DNA from: an uncultured Alphaproteobacteria bacterium
GTDB taxonomy: Bacteria > Pseudomonadota > Alphaproteobacteria > Caulobacterales > Caulobacteraceae
DNA length: 64,000 nucleotides
Assembly (NCBI GenBank): GCA_903860975.1
Contig: CAIOSI010000051.1
Location: forward strand, 52,792-116,791
Direction of reading: 5' to 3'
This document shows, piece by piece, positions 56,954 through 64,000 of this stretch. The first letter of the stretch is position 1. Every line of letters begins with the position of its first letter. The position numbers and the translations under genes are program-made. The notes under the pieces are model-generated. The model did not search any database. It was not told the DNA's origin and saw only the letters and a list, made by a program, of their open reading frames with translations.

Positions 56954-58213
56954 ATGAGCGCCGCTGCCCCTGAAGATGTCGATGTGATTATCGCTGGCGC
57001 GGGCGTGGCCGGGGCAACCTTGGCGCTGGCGCTCAAACAAGGGGGGCTCACCCCTTTGATGATCGATCCTGTGGCGTTCGATGCTCAGCTGGCACCGACT
57101 TTTGATGGACGAGCCTGGGCCATCGCCTACGCGGCCTTTCGTCAGTGGCGGGCCCTGGGGATCGGCGAGGCGCTTGAGCCCCATGCCCAGCGGATCGAGC
57201 AGATCCTGGTGACAGACGGCCAGACGCCTGGCGCGGCGGCGCACGGGCCCACGCCATTCTTCCTGCGCTTCGATTCAGCTGAGATCGCTGACCGTTCCGA
57301 CGGCGAACCCCTGGGATATCTGCTGGAGAACCGACACGTTCGCGCAGCACTCGCCAAGGCGGTCGCTGAGGCTGGCATCGAGGTGCTGGCTCCGGCCCGA
57401 GTGGCCAAAGCCACATTCGAGCCCCGAAATGCGGTCGTCACCTTGGCCGATGGCCGCCAACTGCGAGCGCCTGTCGTTGTTGGTGCGGAGGGCCGCGGCT
57501 CGGTCATCCGCACGGCTGCCGGCATAGGCGCGGTGGGCTGGGATTATCCTCAGACCGGCGTGGTCGCCACGGTTCGGTTGGAGAAGCCGCATGAGGGCGT
57601 TGCGCATGAATATTTCCTGCCAGGCGGACCCTTCGCCATCTTGCCGCTGACCGACAACCGGGCAAGCCTGGTTTGGACCGAGAGCCAGTCGTGCGGCGCG
57701 GCGCTGAAGACGGCCCGCCCAGAGATCTTTCACACCCACCTGATGCGCCGGTTTGGCGACTTCCTGGGAGACGTGGCTGTCGAGGGCCCGATTTTCACCT
57801 ATCCGCTCAGCTTGCAACTTGCCGAACGGTTCGTCGCACCCCGAGCAGCGTTGCTGGGCGAGGCGGCGCATGGCGTGCACCCGATCGCCGGACAGGGCCT
57901 GAACCTGGGATTAAAGGGCGCAGCCGCCCTTGCCCAGGTCCTGGTCGAGGCTATGGGCCTGGGAGAAGACATCGGCTCGGAGGTTGTTCTGGAGCGGTAT
58001 GCCGCTTGGCGTCGCTTCGACACGGTGACCCTGTCGGCAGGCACCGATGCGTTCGTGCGACTGTTCTCCAACGACAACCCGGTTCTGCGGATGGCGCGCG
58101 GGGTCGGGATGGCGGCCGTGAACCGCATTGGTCCAGCGCGAAGGTTCTTCATGACAGAAGCCGGAGGCGCAGTCGGGGACTTGCCGCGGTTGCTCAAGGG
58201 CGAGGCGCTCTAG
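56954..58213 (+). CDS. UbiH/UbiF-family FAD-dependent ubiquinone hydroxylase
   Basis: A 419-residue FAD monooxygenase from the ATG at 56954 (the frame is open upstream inside fabI). The dinucleotide loop is DVIIAGAGVAGATLALALKQGG; DGRAWAIAYAAFRQWRALGI, VVGAEGRGSVIRTAAG (DG-type motif) and ALLGEAAHGVHPIAGQGLNLGLKGAAALAQVL are UbiH signatures. These enzymes hydroxylate the ubiquinone ring; which carbon is not clear from sequence. No other ubi genes are adjacent. Confidence 0.9.
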   Translation: MSAAAPEDVDVIIAGAGVAGATLALALKQGGLTPLMIDPVAFDAQLAPTFDGRAWAIAYAAFRQWRALGIGEALEPHAQRIEQILVTDGQTPGAAAHGPTPFFLRFDSAEIADRSDGEPLGYLLENRHVRAALAKAVAEAGIEVLAPARVAKATFEPRNAVVTLADGRQLRAPVVVGAEGRGSVIRTAAGIGAVGWDYPQTGVVATVRLEKPHEGVAHEYFLPGGPFAILPLTDNRASLVWTESQSCGAALKTARPEIFHTHLMRRFGDFLGDVAVEGPIFTYPLSLQLAERFVAPRAALLGEAAHGVHPIAGQGLNLGLKGAAALAQVLVEAMGLGEDIGSEVVLERYAAWRRFDTVTLSAGTDAFVRLFSNDNPVLRMARGVGMAAVNRIGPARRFFMTEAGGAVGDLPRLLKGEAL

Positions 58214-58242
58214 AGCTGAACTCGCGCCAAGGTCAGGCCCGG

Positions 58243-58740
58243 TTATTTCTCGTTCTGTAGCGTGAACGTCGAGGCCATGACGCACTTTGGAACATCGTTG
58301 TGGATGGTGATGGTGGCCGGCTGGCCGACACCTGGCAGGAAGAAGTCGCGGCTAGACTTCGTGACCACTGTCAGGACGGCTGGACTGGTGAATTGGCAGA
58401 CCTTGTCGCTGAACAGGCCCCTGCCACCGTCCTGTCTTACGTCTGAGCAACTGGCGTCGCCGGCGGCGCGACCCAGGACCACGCCGTCGTAATTGAAAGT
58501 CTTGTTCGCGACCCATCGCTTGGCGTGGAACTCAGTCTCGTTCAGGGCCGGGCAGGGTGGGCCCTGGATGTCCCATGCCTTAGCCGTCGCAATATGGACC
58601 CTGCGATCGTGGACATATTCGAACGCCAACGCGCCCACAGCCAGGGTCGAGACGATCGCGCCCCCTAGAACATGAGCCAGTCCGTATCGGTGGACATTGA
58701 CAAGGTCGATGGACGGGCCGGTGGCGCGCCTAGTCGCCAT
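58243..58740 (-). CDS. Hypothetical bitopic membrane protein
   Basis: A 165-residue protein with a single N-terminal membrane helix ([24 protein letters not shown]) and a periplasmic domain containing several Cys ([34 protein letters not shown]), possibly paired as disulfides. The pattern [34 protein letters not shown] ends in strands. I know no function. It overlaps the Trm112 gene by 11 bp on the same strand, so it is the last gene of a unit with it. Confidence 0.75.
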   Translation of the reverse strand: MATRRATGPSIDLVNVHRYGLAHVLGGAIVSTLAVGALAFEYVHDRRVHIATAKAWDIQGPPCPALNETEFHAKRWVANKTFNYDGVVLGRAAGDASCSDVRQDGGRGLFSDKVCQFTSPAVLTVVTKSSRDFFLPGVGQPATITIHNDVPKCVMASTFTLQNEK

Positions 58741-58954
58741 CGGCCAGCTCGCGGGCCTCTTCGGGCAGCATAATCGGCACCCCGTCTCGAATCGGGTAGG
58801 CGAGGTGAGCAGACCGGCTGATCAACTCTCCGTTTTCGCGGTCGTATTCCAGGACACCGTGGGTCATTGGACAGACCAGGATTTCCAGTAGCCGGGGATC
58901 GACCTCGACATCGGGGCCAGGCGTCGTGGTCTCGGGAACAGAAGGCTCGCTCAT
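58730..58954 (-). CDS. Trm112 family protein (YcaR-like)
   Basis: A 74-residue protein with the Trm112p-like core [53 protein letters not shown]. Only one Cys of the usual zinc pair remains (LVCPMTHG), as often in bacteria. An N-terminal Pro/Thr/Glu extension of about 18 residues precedes the core. In eukaryotes and archaea Trm112 activates methyltransferases; the bacterial role is unclear. It lies 11 bp after the Lon-domain gene. Confidence 0.93.
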   Translation of the reverse strand: MSEPSVPETTTPGPDVEVDPRLLEILVCPMTHGVLEYDRENGELISRSAHLAYPIRDGVPIMLPEEARELADGD

Positions 58955-58965
58955 GGCTGGCAGTC

Positions 58966-59640
58966 CTACTGCACCGAGTGGCCTTCGTCATCGCCATCAA
59001 TTTCCAGCAGGGTCGACAAGGTCTCAAAGCGACCGGCGAGGTCTGGGGCTTCGAGCAGAGCCTGCTTCTCCGCCGGCTCGAAGGGCAGGCCCATGGCAAG
59101 GCTATTGACCAGCGCTTCGAGCGGGGCGGTGTTTGCGGTCTCCCAGTCGATGTCGAGCTCTCGGCGGTTAAGGTAACGCTTCAGGGCCTGGGCGAAGCGC
59201 GCGCGGGCCGCTTCGGGCGCTTGGGCCGCTTCGTCCTCAGCAAGATCGCCTTGAAAGCGGTCGTAGCTGGCGCGGAGTTGGCGGTAGGGCGTCGGGATCA
59301 TCAGCTCAGCGCCGGCCTCAAAACGGCAGACGCCTGTGAGCGTGATCAAGTAGCGACCATCAGAGGTTTCGGCGTAGCTGGTGATGCGCCCTGCGCAGCC
59401 GACGTCGGACAACTTCGGGCGCTCCCGGTCGCCGCCCTGTCGCGTCTGGATCAAGCCGATGATCCGGTCGCCGGCCATCACATCATCGATCATGTTGAGG
59501 TAGCGAGGCTCGAATATCTGCAGCGGCAAGTCGCCGCCCGGCAGTAGCAGCGCCCCGTCCAGAGGAAAGACGGGAATCATCTGCGGCAGGTCGGCGGTAT
59601 GGCGATAGGGCGGCATGGGAAGTGCTTTCAGACGGCTCAA
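58966..59640 (-). CDS. LON peptidase substrate-binding domain protein
   Basis: A 224-residue stand-alone Lon N-terminal domain: [50 protein letters not shown], then [28 protein letters not shown] and [33 protein letters not shown]. No AAA or protease domain is present. Such proteins are commonly placed between a thioredoxin-TPR gene and Trm112, as here. It overlaps the thioredoxin gene by 4 bp. Confidence 0.93.
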   Translation of the reverse strand: MSRLKALPMPPYRHTADLPQMIPVFPLDGALLLPGGDLPLQIFEPRYLNMIDDVMAGDRIIGLIQTRQGGDRERPKLSDVGCAGRITSYAETSDGRYLITLTGVCRFEAGAELMIPTPYRQLRASYDRFQGDLAEDEAAQAPEAARARFAQALKRYLNRRELDIDWETANTAPLEALVNSLAMGLPFEPAEKQALLEAPDLAGRFETLSTLLEIDGDDEGHSVQ

Positions 59641-60539
59641 CTGAATAAGATTGCAGACAGGCGACGACGCCCGTTTCGGGCGACCTCGGACATCTGGCCG
59701 GCGGCTTCAAAGACGGTAAGGAGCTGCTTGCGTGCCGCCTCATCGTTCCAGGCGCGGTCTTTTTCGATGATGGTCAAGAGCTGATCTGCGGCCTCCGCCA
59801 GCTTGTGCTGGCCGGCGAGCGCTGCGGCCAGGTCGAACCGGGCCTGGTGGTCGTCCGGATTCTTGGTGAGGCGCGCCTCGAATTGGGCGAGGTCAGAGGG
59901 GGCTTCAGCGGCCAGCTTCAAGGCGGCGCGTACGCTATCGAGGTCGGGATCCCTGGCCTCGGCCGGCGCCATGGCCACGACTTCGCCCGCCCGCTCGTCA
60001 TCGCCGGTGGCCAGGTATACCTTGGCCAGGCCGCCGATCGCTTTGACGTTGGCGGGGTCGGATTGAAGGACCTGGGCAAACGCCTGGGCTGCGCCGCCCA
60101 TGTCGCCGACCTCGAGAGATTCCTTCGCCATCCCGAGCAAATCGTCGATCGGTGAGGCACCGCTCTTGGCAGACTTGGCGAGCTTGTCGACGAAGTCGCG
60201 GACTTTACTGTCCGGCAGGGCACCCATGAAGCCGTCCACCGGTCGACCGTCGACGAAGGCGAAGACCGCCGGGATCGATTGCACGCGCAATTGACCAGCG
60301 TAGGCAGGGTTCTTGTCGATATCGACCTTGACCAGCTTCACCTTGCCCTTGGCGGCCGTAACCGCCTTTTCCAGGGCCGGTCCGAGCTGCCGGCAGGGAC
60401 CGCACCAAGGTGCCCAGAAGTCGACGATCACCGGCTGCGTCTTCGAGGCCTCGACAACATCGTCGATGAAACTTGCGTCGGTCGTATCCTTAATAAGGTC
60501 GGCCGATGCGGGTCCCGCGGTTTCTCCGATCAGGCTCAT
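59637..60539 (-). CDS. Thioredoxin-TPR chaperone (CnoX/YbbN family)
   Basis: A 300-residue protein with an N-terminal thioredoxin domain keeping the redox motif WCGPC (VIVDFWAPWCGPCRQLGPALEKA) and RVQSIPAVFAFVDGRPVDGF with the cis-Pro. A TPR-like helical half follows (DLLGMAKESLEVGDMGGAAQAFAQVLQSDPANVKAIGGLAKVYLATGD ... ENPDDHQARFDLAAALAG-like repeats). CnoX protects proteins from oxidative unfolding and passes them to chaperonins. It begins the unit with the Lon-domain, Trm112 and hypothetical genes. Confidence 0.94.
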   Translation of the reverse strand: MSLIGETAGPASADLIKDTTDASFIDDVVEASKTQPVIVDFWAPWCGPCRQLGPALEKAVTAAKGKVKLVKVDIDKNPAYAGQLRVQSIPAVFAFVDGRPVDGFMGALPDSKVRDFVDKLAKSAKSGASPIDDLLGMAKESLEVGDMGGAAQAFAQVLQSDPANVKAIGGLAKVYLATGDDERAGEVVAMAPAEARDPDLDSVRAALKLAAEAPSDLAQFEARLTKNPDDHQARFDLAAALAGQHKLAEAADQLLTIIEKDRAWNDEAARKQLLTVFEAAGQMSEVARNGRRRLSAILFS

Positions 60540-60620
60540 AACCCAAGATCCTCAACTCAAGTTGACAACGGTTCGCCAACCAAGATGGCCCCGACGGGCC
60601 ACGGCTTCAACGCATGTCGC

Positions 60621-61127
60621 TTATTCGATAACGGACATGGCCGAGAAATCGACCACTAACGGTACGACGCCGATGGCGCCGAGGAAGGTGCGGAAGTCCA
60701 ACTGGTTGATTCCTGTGGTGGCCGTGTTTGTCAGAGGGTGGAAATTCACGCGTGGGGCCTCGGCCAGGGCGCGGTCAAGGATGAAACGCAATCGATGGTG
60801 CTCGTCATTGATTAGGCCAAAGGCGCTGACCGAGCCTGGCGTCACACCCAAGGTCTCCTCCATCAACGCCGCCGAGCCGAACGACAAGCGCGCCGAGCCG
60901 ATCACGTGGTGAAGGCGCTTCAGGTCGATCACCATGCGGTCCACCGCCGAGATCAGCCACAACTGACTCTTGGCGTCCTTTAGGAACAGGTTTTTTGTGT
61001 GAGCGCCTGGAATCTCGGCCTTGATGTCCTCGCCCTCGCCGACGCGGAAAACCGCGGAATGCTCGTGAGTGCGGGTTTCGATGCCCAGCATGTCCAGCAG
61101 GGCCATCAGGTCGGCGCGGGTCTTCAT
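60621..61127 (-). CDS. ProXp/YbaK-type aminoacyl-tRNA deacylase
   Basis: A 168-residue protein from the ATG at 61127; an upstream extension to 61313 has no family similarity. It has the prolyl-tRNA synthetase-associated editing fold: [27 protein letters not shown], the [24 protein letters not shown] segment with the catalytic Lys, and a conserved [36 protein letters not shown]. These enzymes clear Ala- or other mischarged tRNA-Pro. It is divergent from the PEPxxWA gene. Confidence 0.93.
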   Translation of the reverse strand: MKTRADLMALLDMLGIETRTHEHSAVFRVGEGEDIKAEIPGAHTKNLFLKDAKSQLWLISAVDRMVIDLKRLHHVIGSARLSFGSAALMEETLGVTPGSVSAFGLINDEHHRLRFILDRALAEAPRVNFHPLTNTATTGINQLDFRTFLGAIGVVPLVVDFSAMSVIE

Positions 61128-61234
61128 GGCACTTCGATTGCACGACACAAGCGCGGCCGCAAACCTGTGTGCAGTTTCAAATCGCCCGAGCTCCAGCGCC
61201 TTGGCGTTTCGGGTCAAAGATATGAGTTCGCCCA

Positions 61235-61966
61235 ATGAAACCTCGCCTCCTGGCCCTGACTGCGACTGTGGCGGCCCTCCTCGTTGCGGGCTCCGCCAAC
61301 GCCGCCATGACAATTAGCTTCAGCGAGCTGGATTGGTCGATAAATGCGGGCGAGACAGAGATCACCCAGTTCCAGGGCGGTCCAACGCTTGGCGCCATAG
61401 CGTTTGACGGCCCGGGCTTCAGCCTCAGCGGCACGGCTCAGCTCTTCACGGGGTCGGTTGTTGGCGTCAGCGCCGCGCCGGCTATGCCCTCGAGCGCCAG
61501 CGTCTACAACGGCTCCACTGGCCGCGACGGCACGCAGTATCTATCGATCCAGGGCGGTCAGACGGCCACATTAACGATCGGCGGTGCAGGCCTAAGCGAA
61601 ATCAGTCTCTATGTCGGCTCGCTCGATACCTACAACACCCTCTCGTTTCACTACGTTGACGGAACGTCGGGCCCCGCGATCAATGGGCAGACGGTGGCCG
61701 ATATGACCATCGTCAACCAAGCCAATGGCAATCAGCAGAGTGGCAACACCAATGGGCGTCTAACGCTCACCTTCGATAAACCGATCAACGGCGTTACCCT
61801 GGGGTCGAGCCAGAACGCCTTCGAGATTAGCGAATTGGCTGGCATCTCCGCTGCCGTCCCGGAGCCGGCGAGCTGGGCCCTGTTCATCGCCGGGTTCGGC
61901 GCAACTGGCGCAGCGTTGCGTGCTCAACGCCGCCAGCGGCTTGTTCCGGTACGCCTCCGAACCTGA
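61235..61966 (+). CDS. PEPxxWA-CTERM sorting-domain exported protein
   Basis: A 243-residue secreted protein with signal peptide ([23 protein letters not shown]). A beta-rich middle follows ([19 protein letters not shown] ... [20 protein letters not shown]). The C-terminal exosortase signal is [21 protein letters not shown] followed by a basic tail. PEPxxWA signals are processed by exosortases in proteobacteria that make extracellular polysaccharide. No exosortase lies in the window. It precedes the DUF6065 gene. Confidence 0.92.
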   Translation: MKPRLLALTATVAALLVAGSANAAMTISFSELDWSINAGETEITQFQGGPTLGAIAFDGPGFSLSGTAQLFTGSVVGVSAAPAMPSSASVYNGSTGRDGTQYLSIQGGQTATLTIGGAGLSEISLYVGSLDTYNTLSFHYVDGTSGPAINGQTVADMTIVNQANGNQQSGNTNGRLTLTFDKPINGVTLGSSQNAFEISELAGISAAVPEPASWALFIAGFGATGAALRAQRRQRLVPVRLRT

Positions 61967-62002
61967 CGCCCGGGCTCGCGAGGCCATCACCGATGGAGAC
62001 GA

Positions 62003-62035
62003 GCTGCGACCGCGCGAGCAGCGGGGTTTTTCTTT
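62003..62035 (+). terminator. Possible Rho-independent terminator
   Basis: GCTGC (62003-62007) pairs with GCAGC (62018-62022) across a 10-nt loop, followed by GGGG and a T-rich run (TTTTTCTTT) on the plus strand, about 40 bp after the PEPxxWA gene. The stem is short, but the T run is good. Confidence 0.5.
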
Positions 62036-62097
62036 GCGCCTGCCGCTGGCTGGACTAGGTCTGCAGGGAGCTAGCTTTCGCGAGGTCGCCCAAACCC

Positions 62098-62859
62098 ATG
62101 CCCGCCCTTGAACTGGAATGCTACCCCACCGTCGAGCCGGGGGTGACGCCACCTGAGATCGTGGCCGGACGTCAGCCGCGTGATTGGATGGACGCCTTCC
62201 ACGCGCGCCACGCCTATCGGTGCCTTCCGATGAACATGGCCAACACGTCAGGCTGGGAGATCCTTTGTCCAATGGCGTTCACCGCCGAATGGAACGGCGG
62301 CATCCACCAGGACGATATCAAGCTGGCGCCAATTAACCCGCACCCGCATTTCAGCCGTTTCGCCAAAAGCCATTTTAGCCACGGCGTGGTCACCATGCAC
62401 ACCGGCTATATGTTCAAGACACCGCCAGGCTGGTCGATGATGGCGATGGGCGCCCCAAATCACGTCAAGGATGGAATCCAGCCGTTGGCGGGCGTCGTGG
62501 AAACCGACTGGCTCCCGTTTCCCTTTACGATGAATTGGCTCTTCACGCGCCCAGGCAAGGTACGCTTCGAGAAGGGAGAGCCGTTCTGCTTTATCACCCT
62601 GATCCAGGATAAATTTCTGCACGACATCCAACCGGTGATCAAAAGGCTCGATTCCAACCCTGAGCTCGCTCACCAGTATGGCGTCTGGGAAAAGCATCGC
62701 ACGGAGTTCAACCAGCGGATCTTCCGTCAGGACCCCGAAGCCACAAAGGAAGCCTGGCAGCGCTACTACTTCAAGGGCGAATACCCGGAAGAAATTGCAC
62801 CGGCCCGTGAGGACCACGTGAACAAGCGCCGTCTCAAGGAGCCGAAATTCGGCCGTTAA
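62098..62859 (+). CDS. DUF6065 family protein
   Basis: A 253-residue soluble protein with LELECYPTVEPGVTPPEIVAGRQPRDWMDAFHARHAYRCLPMNMANTSGWEI, GYMFKTPPGWSMMAMGAPNHVKDGIQPLAGVVETDWLPFPFTMNW and FEKGEPFCFITLIQ. This matches my recollection of DUF6065, a family with no known function that often sits near glycan or secondary-metabolite genes. No catalytic motif is obvious. It ends 88 bp before tRNA-Gly. Confidence 0.85.
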   Translation: MPALELECYPTVEPGVTPPEIVAGRQPRDWMDAFHARHAYRCLPMNMANTSGWEILCPMAFTAEWNGGIHQDDIKLAPINPHPHFSRFAKSHFSHGVVTMHTGYMFKTPPGWSMMAMGAPNHVKDGIQPLAGVVETDWLPFPFTMNWLFTRPGKVRFEKGEPFCFITLIQDKFLHDIQPVIKRLDSNPELAHQYGVWEKHRTEFNQRIFRQDPEATKEAWQRYYFKGEYPEEIAPAREDHVNKRRLKEPKFGR

Positions 62860-62947
62860 CGCCGAGCGCAAACGGGCCATTGCAAAGCGCCGGGGCGTCT
62901 GTCATAAGCCCCCTCTCGAATTTTCGGGCCGATCAGTCCCGAGGAGC

Positions 62948-63022
62948 GCGGGCGTAGCTCAGTGGTAGAGCACAACCTTGCCAAGGTTGGGGTCGAGAGT
63001 TCGAATCTCTTCGCCCGCTCCA
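62948..63022 (+). tRNA. tRNA-Gly (anticodon GCC)
   Basis: A 75-nt cloverleaf with encoded CCA: acceptor GCGGGCG/CGCCCGC, D arm GCTC...GAGC, anticodon stem CAACC/GGTTG with loop TTGCCAA (anticodon GCC), and T arm GAGAG-TTCGAAT-CTCTT. An ACCTCA/TGAGGT hairpin follows at 63026-63045 and may end the transcript. The sequence to its right looks accessory. Confidence 0.97.
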
Positions 63023-63192
63023 AATACCTCAATTTTATCTGAGGTTTGGAACGAGACCTAACCCGCCTGGCCAGGCGTAAAAATCGCCAGCTGCCAAATA
63101 GAGATCGTTATGCGGGGGTTCCGCAGCGCCAAGGTCTGTGGGGAAATGCAATGCCTGTGACGAAGGCCCCGGTTAGGGTCTAGACAAGCCGC

Positions 63193-63408
63193 GTGTCTGA
63201 CGCCCCGCGCTGGGATCTGAGCAACTATTTCGTCGATGAAGCCGGCGACCCCGCCCTATTCAAAAAGCACGGAACCACAATCGTTGGCCGACCCGGATGC
63301 TCCACGCATTTCATGATTGGCCATGTGGAGGCTGACCAGCCTGCGAAGCTGAAAGCCGCCCTTGAGGTCGTGAAGGCCCGAGGCGTGAAGCTTGGCTATC
63401 CCCAGCTC
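63193..63408 (+). pseudogene. DUF3800-type protein, truncated by an IS element
   Basis: From a GTG at 63193 the frame encodes a DUF3800-like N-terminus (RWDLSNYFVDEAGDPALFKKHGTTIVGRPGCSTHFMIGHVEA, with the early acidic DEAGD motif). It loses family similarity after GVKLGYPQL near 63408, where the IS6-type sequence begins. About 72 residues remain of a family usually several times longer. DUF3800 proteins are putative metal-dependent nucleases found in mobile and defence contexts. The rest may lie beyond the IS, outside the window. Confidence 0.7.
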
Positions 63409-64000
63409 GGTGCTGACAAGTTAACCTGGCCGAGCCCAAAATGGGCCCTCCCCCTTCCCCTTCAATCACGCCGCCACGGTGGCGAGCGCCCACGCCCGGT
63501 GAGCCCGGGCTCGCAGGGTTCGAAGTCCGGGTCGGGAGATCAGATGCGGCTGGGTATTGAAGGTGTTGTTGATAGCTGCGTAGCTGGACAGGAGCCTCTG
63601 GGCTGAACTTCTGTTGCTTCCGCTCTCGTCGTCGGATGGCCAGGTGAGCGTTTTCAGCGCGGTTATTTTCGCCCATGCCGGCCAGGCCGGTGGCGACTTG
63701 ATAGGCCGAGATCCCTGGCCGCCGCCCGGTAGGACGCCAGCTTGTCCGTGGTGATGGTCTCGGGGTGGATTCCCTGGTTCTTGAGCCGTCGTCTCAGCAG
63801 CTTCAGCGCCGCGTGCTTGTTGCGACGCTTCTGGACCAGGACGTCCAGGGCCTCCCCCTCATCATCGACCGCACGCCACAGGTACATACCGCCCGCCGAT
63901 CCGCACGACCATTTCGTCCAAGTGCCATCGGCCGGTCGGCGCAGACCGGCGACGACGCAGGTTTGCTGCGATCGCCGGTCCGAACTTGATCACCCAGGAC
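63409..64000. mobile_element. IS6-family insertion sequence, partial and degenerate
   Basis: The left end is placed near 63409 because DUF3800 similarity stops there and the degenerate transposase stop lies about 60 bp further in. The terminal inverted repeat cannot be confirmed, because the right end lies outside the window. The family is inferred from the transposase fragments. Confidence 0.65.
63466..64000 (-). pseudogene. IS6-family transposase, frameshifted and partial
   Basis: On the minus strand, segments of an IS6 (IS26-like) DDE transposase appear in changing frames. WVIKFGPAIAANLRRRRSAPTGRWHLDEM (first Asp) is followed, after a shift, by MYLWRAVDDEGEALDVLVQKRRNKHAALKLLRRRLKNQGIHPETITTDKLASY (second Asp). 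After another shift comes ENNRAENAHLAIRRRERKQQKF (catalytic Glu), and after a third YAAINNTFNTQPHLISRPGLR to a stop at 63466. At least three frameshifts make it inactive. The N-terminus runs off the right edge. Confidence 0.85.

Noticed and set aside
56053..57051. 332-codon frame antisense to fabI and the start of the UbiH-type gene
   Set aside because: It opposes well-defined genes and has no recognisable protein family.

Overview
The window is GC-rich, gene-dense alphaproteobacterial chromosome. It looks like a member of the Caulobacteraceae (Caulobacter/Phenylobacterium type). The evidence is a block parB-parA-rsmG-mnmG-mnmE...rho-hemJ-hemH-hemE, then a non-coding gap, then ppsR-maf-aroE-coaE-dnaQ-secB, which is the gene order known around the Caulobacter crescentus chromosomal origin (Cori). 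Two exact parS sites, two exact CtrA boxes, a CenR-like regulator, an NtrZ-family protein and a PEPxxWA-CTERM protein fit the same family. The species cannot be named from the sequence alone.

Layout. 1-4.4 kb: an accessory, defence-like cassette on the minus strand (higB, higA, a DUF262-HNH-AlbA_2 fusion protein, and an MmeI-like DNA methyltransferase that runs off the left edge). 4.4-4.95 kb: an intact tRNA-Arg(CCG) and, 301 bp away, a 44-nt 5' half of a second tRNA-Arg(CCG), which marks a likely integration boundary. 5-24 kb: core genes dnaJ-dnaK with a heat-shock-type promoter, a secreted dienelactone hydrolase, ftsK, lolA, a candidate C-rich small RNA, xth, cenR, an L,D-transpeptidase, the PLP homeostasis protein, a ThiE-like protein, ntrZ, leuS-lptE-holA and a secreted protein of unknown role. 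24-36.4 kb: the segregation and origin-left block, including two parS sites and a decayed dienelactone hydrolase gene. 36.37-36.88 kb: the probable replication origin. 36.9-43.5 kb: the origin-right block, ending in mltA and an Smr-domain gene. 43.5-48.4 kb: adenosine kinase-hisB-hisH-hisA-hisF-hisE and nth. 48.4-62.9 kb: housekeeping genes (ThiF/MoeB, a PabB-PabC fusion, fabA-fabB-fabI, a UbiH-type hydroxylase, a thioredoxin-TPR chaperone and others). 62.9-64 kb: tRNA-Gly(GCC), a DUF3800 gene cut short, and a degenerate IS6-family element running off the right edge.

How it fits together. Genes on both sides of the gap at 36.6 kb mostly point away from it, as expected for transcription co-oriented with bidirectional replication. 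The partition genes and parS sites lie 5-12 kb to its left. The CtrA boxes suggest that initiation is silenced by CtrA, as in Caulobacter. dnaA, which in C. crescentus lies a few kilobases from Cori beyond secB, is absent from this window; the secB neighbourhood leads directly to the Tim44-like gene, mltA and the his operon.

The most unusual content is the left-edge cassette: a toxin-antitoxin pair with its own promoter and operator, a restriction-like fusion protein, and a methyltransferase whose N-terminal nuclease motif appears to be missing, all in one orientation beside a disrupted tRNA gene. The candidate small RNA between lolA and xth, which shows a promoter, a C-rich loop and a strong terminator, is the second.
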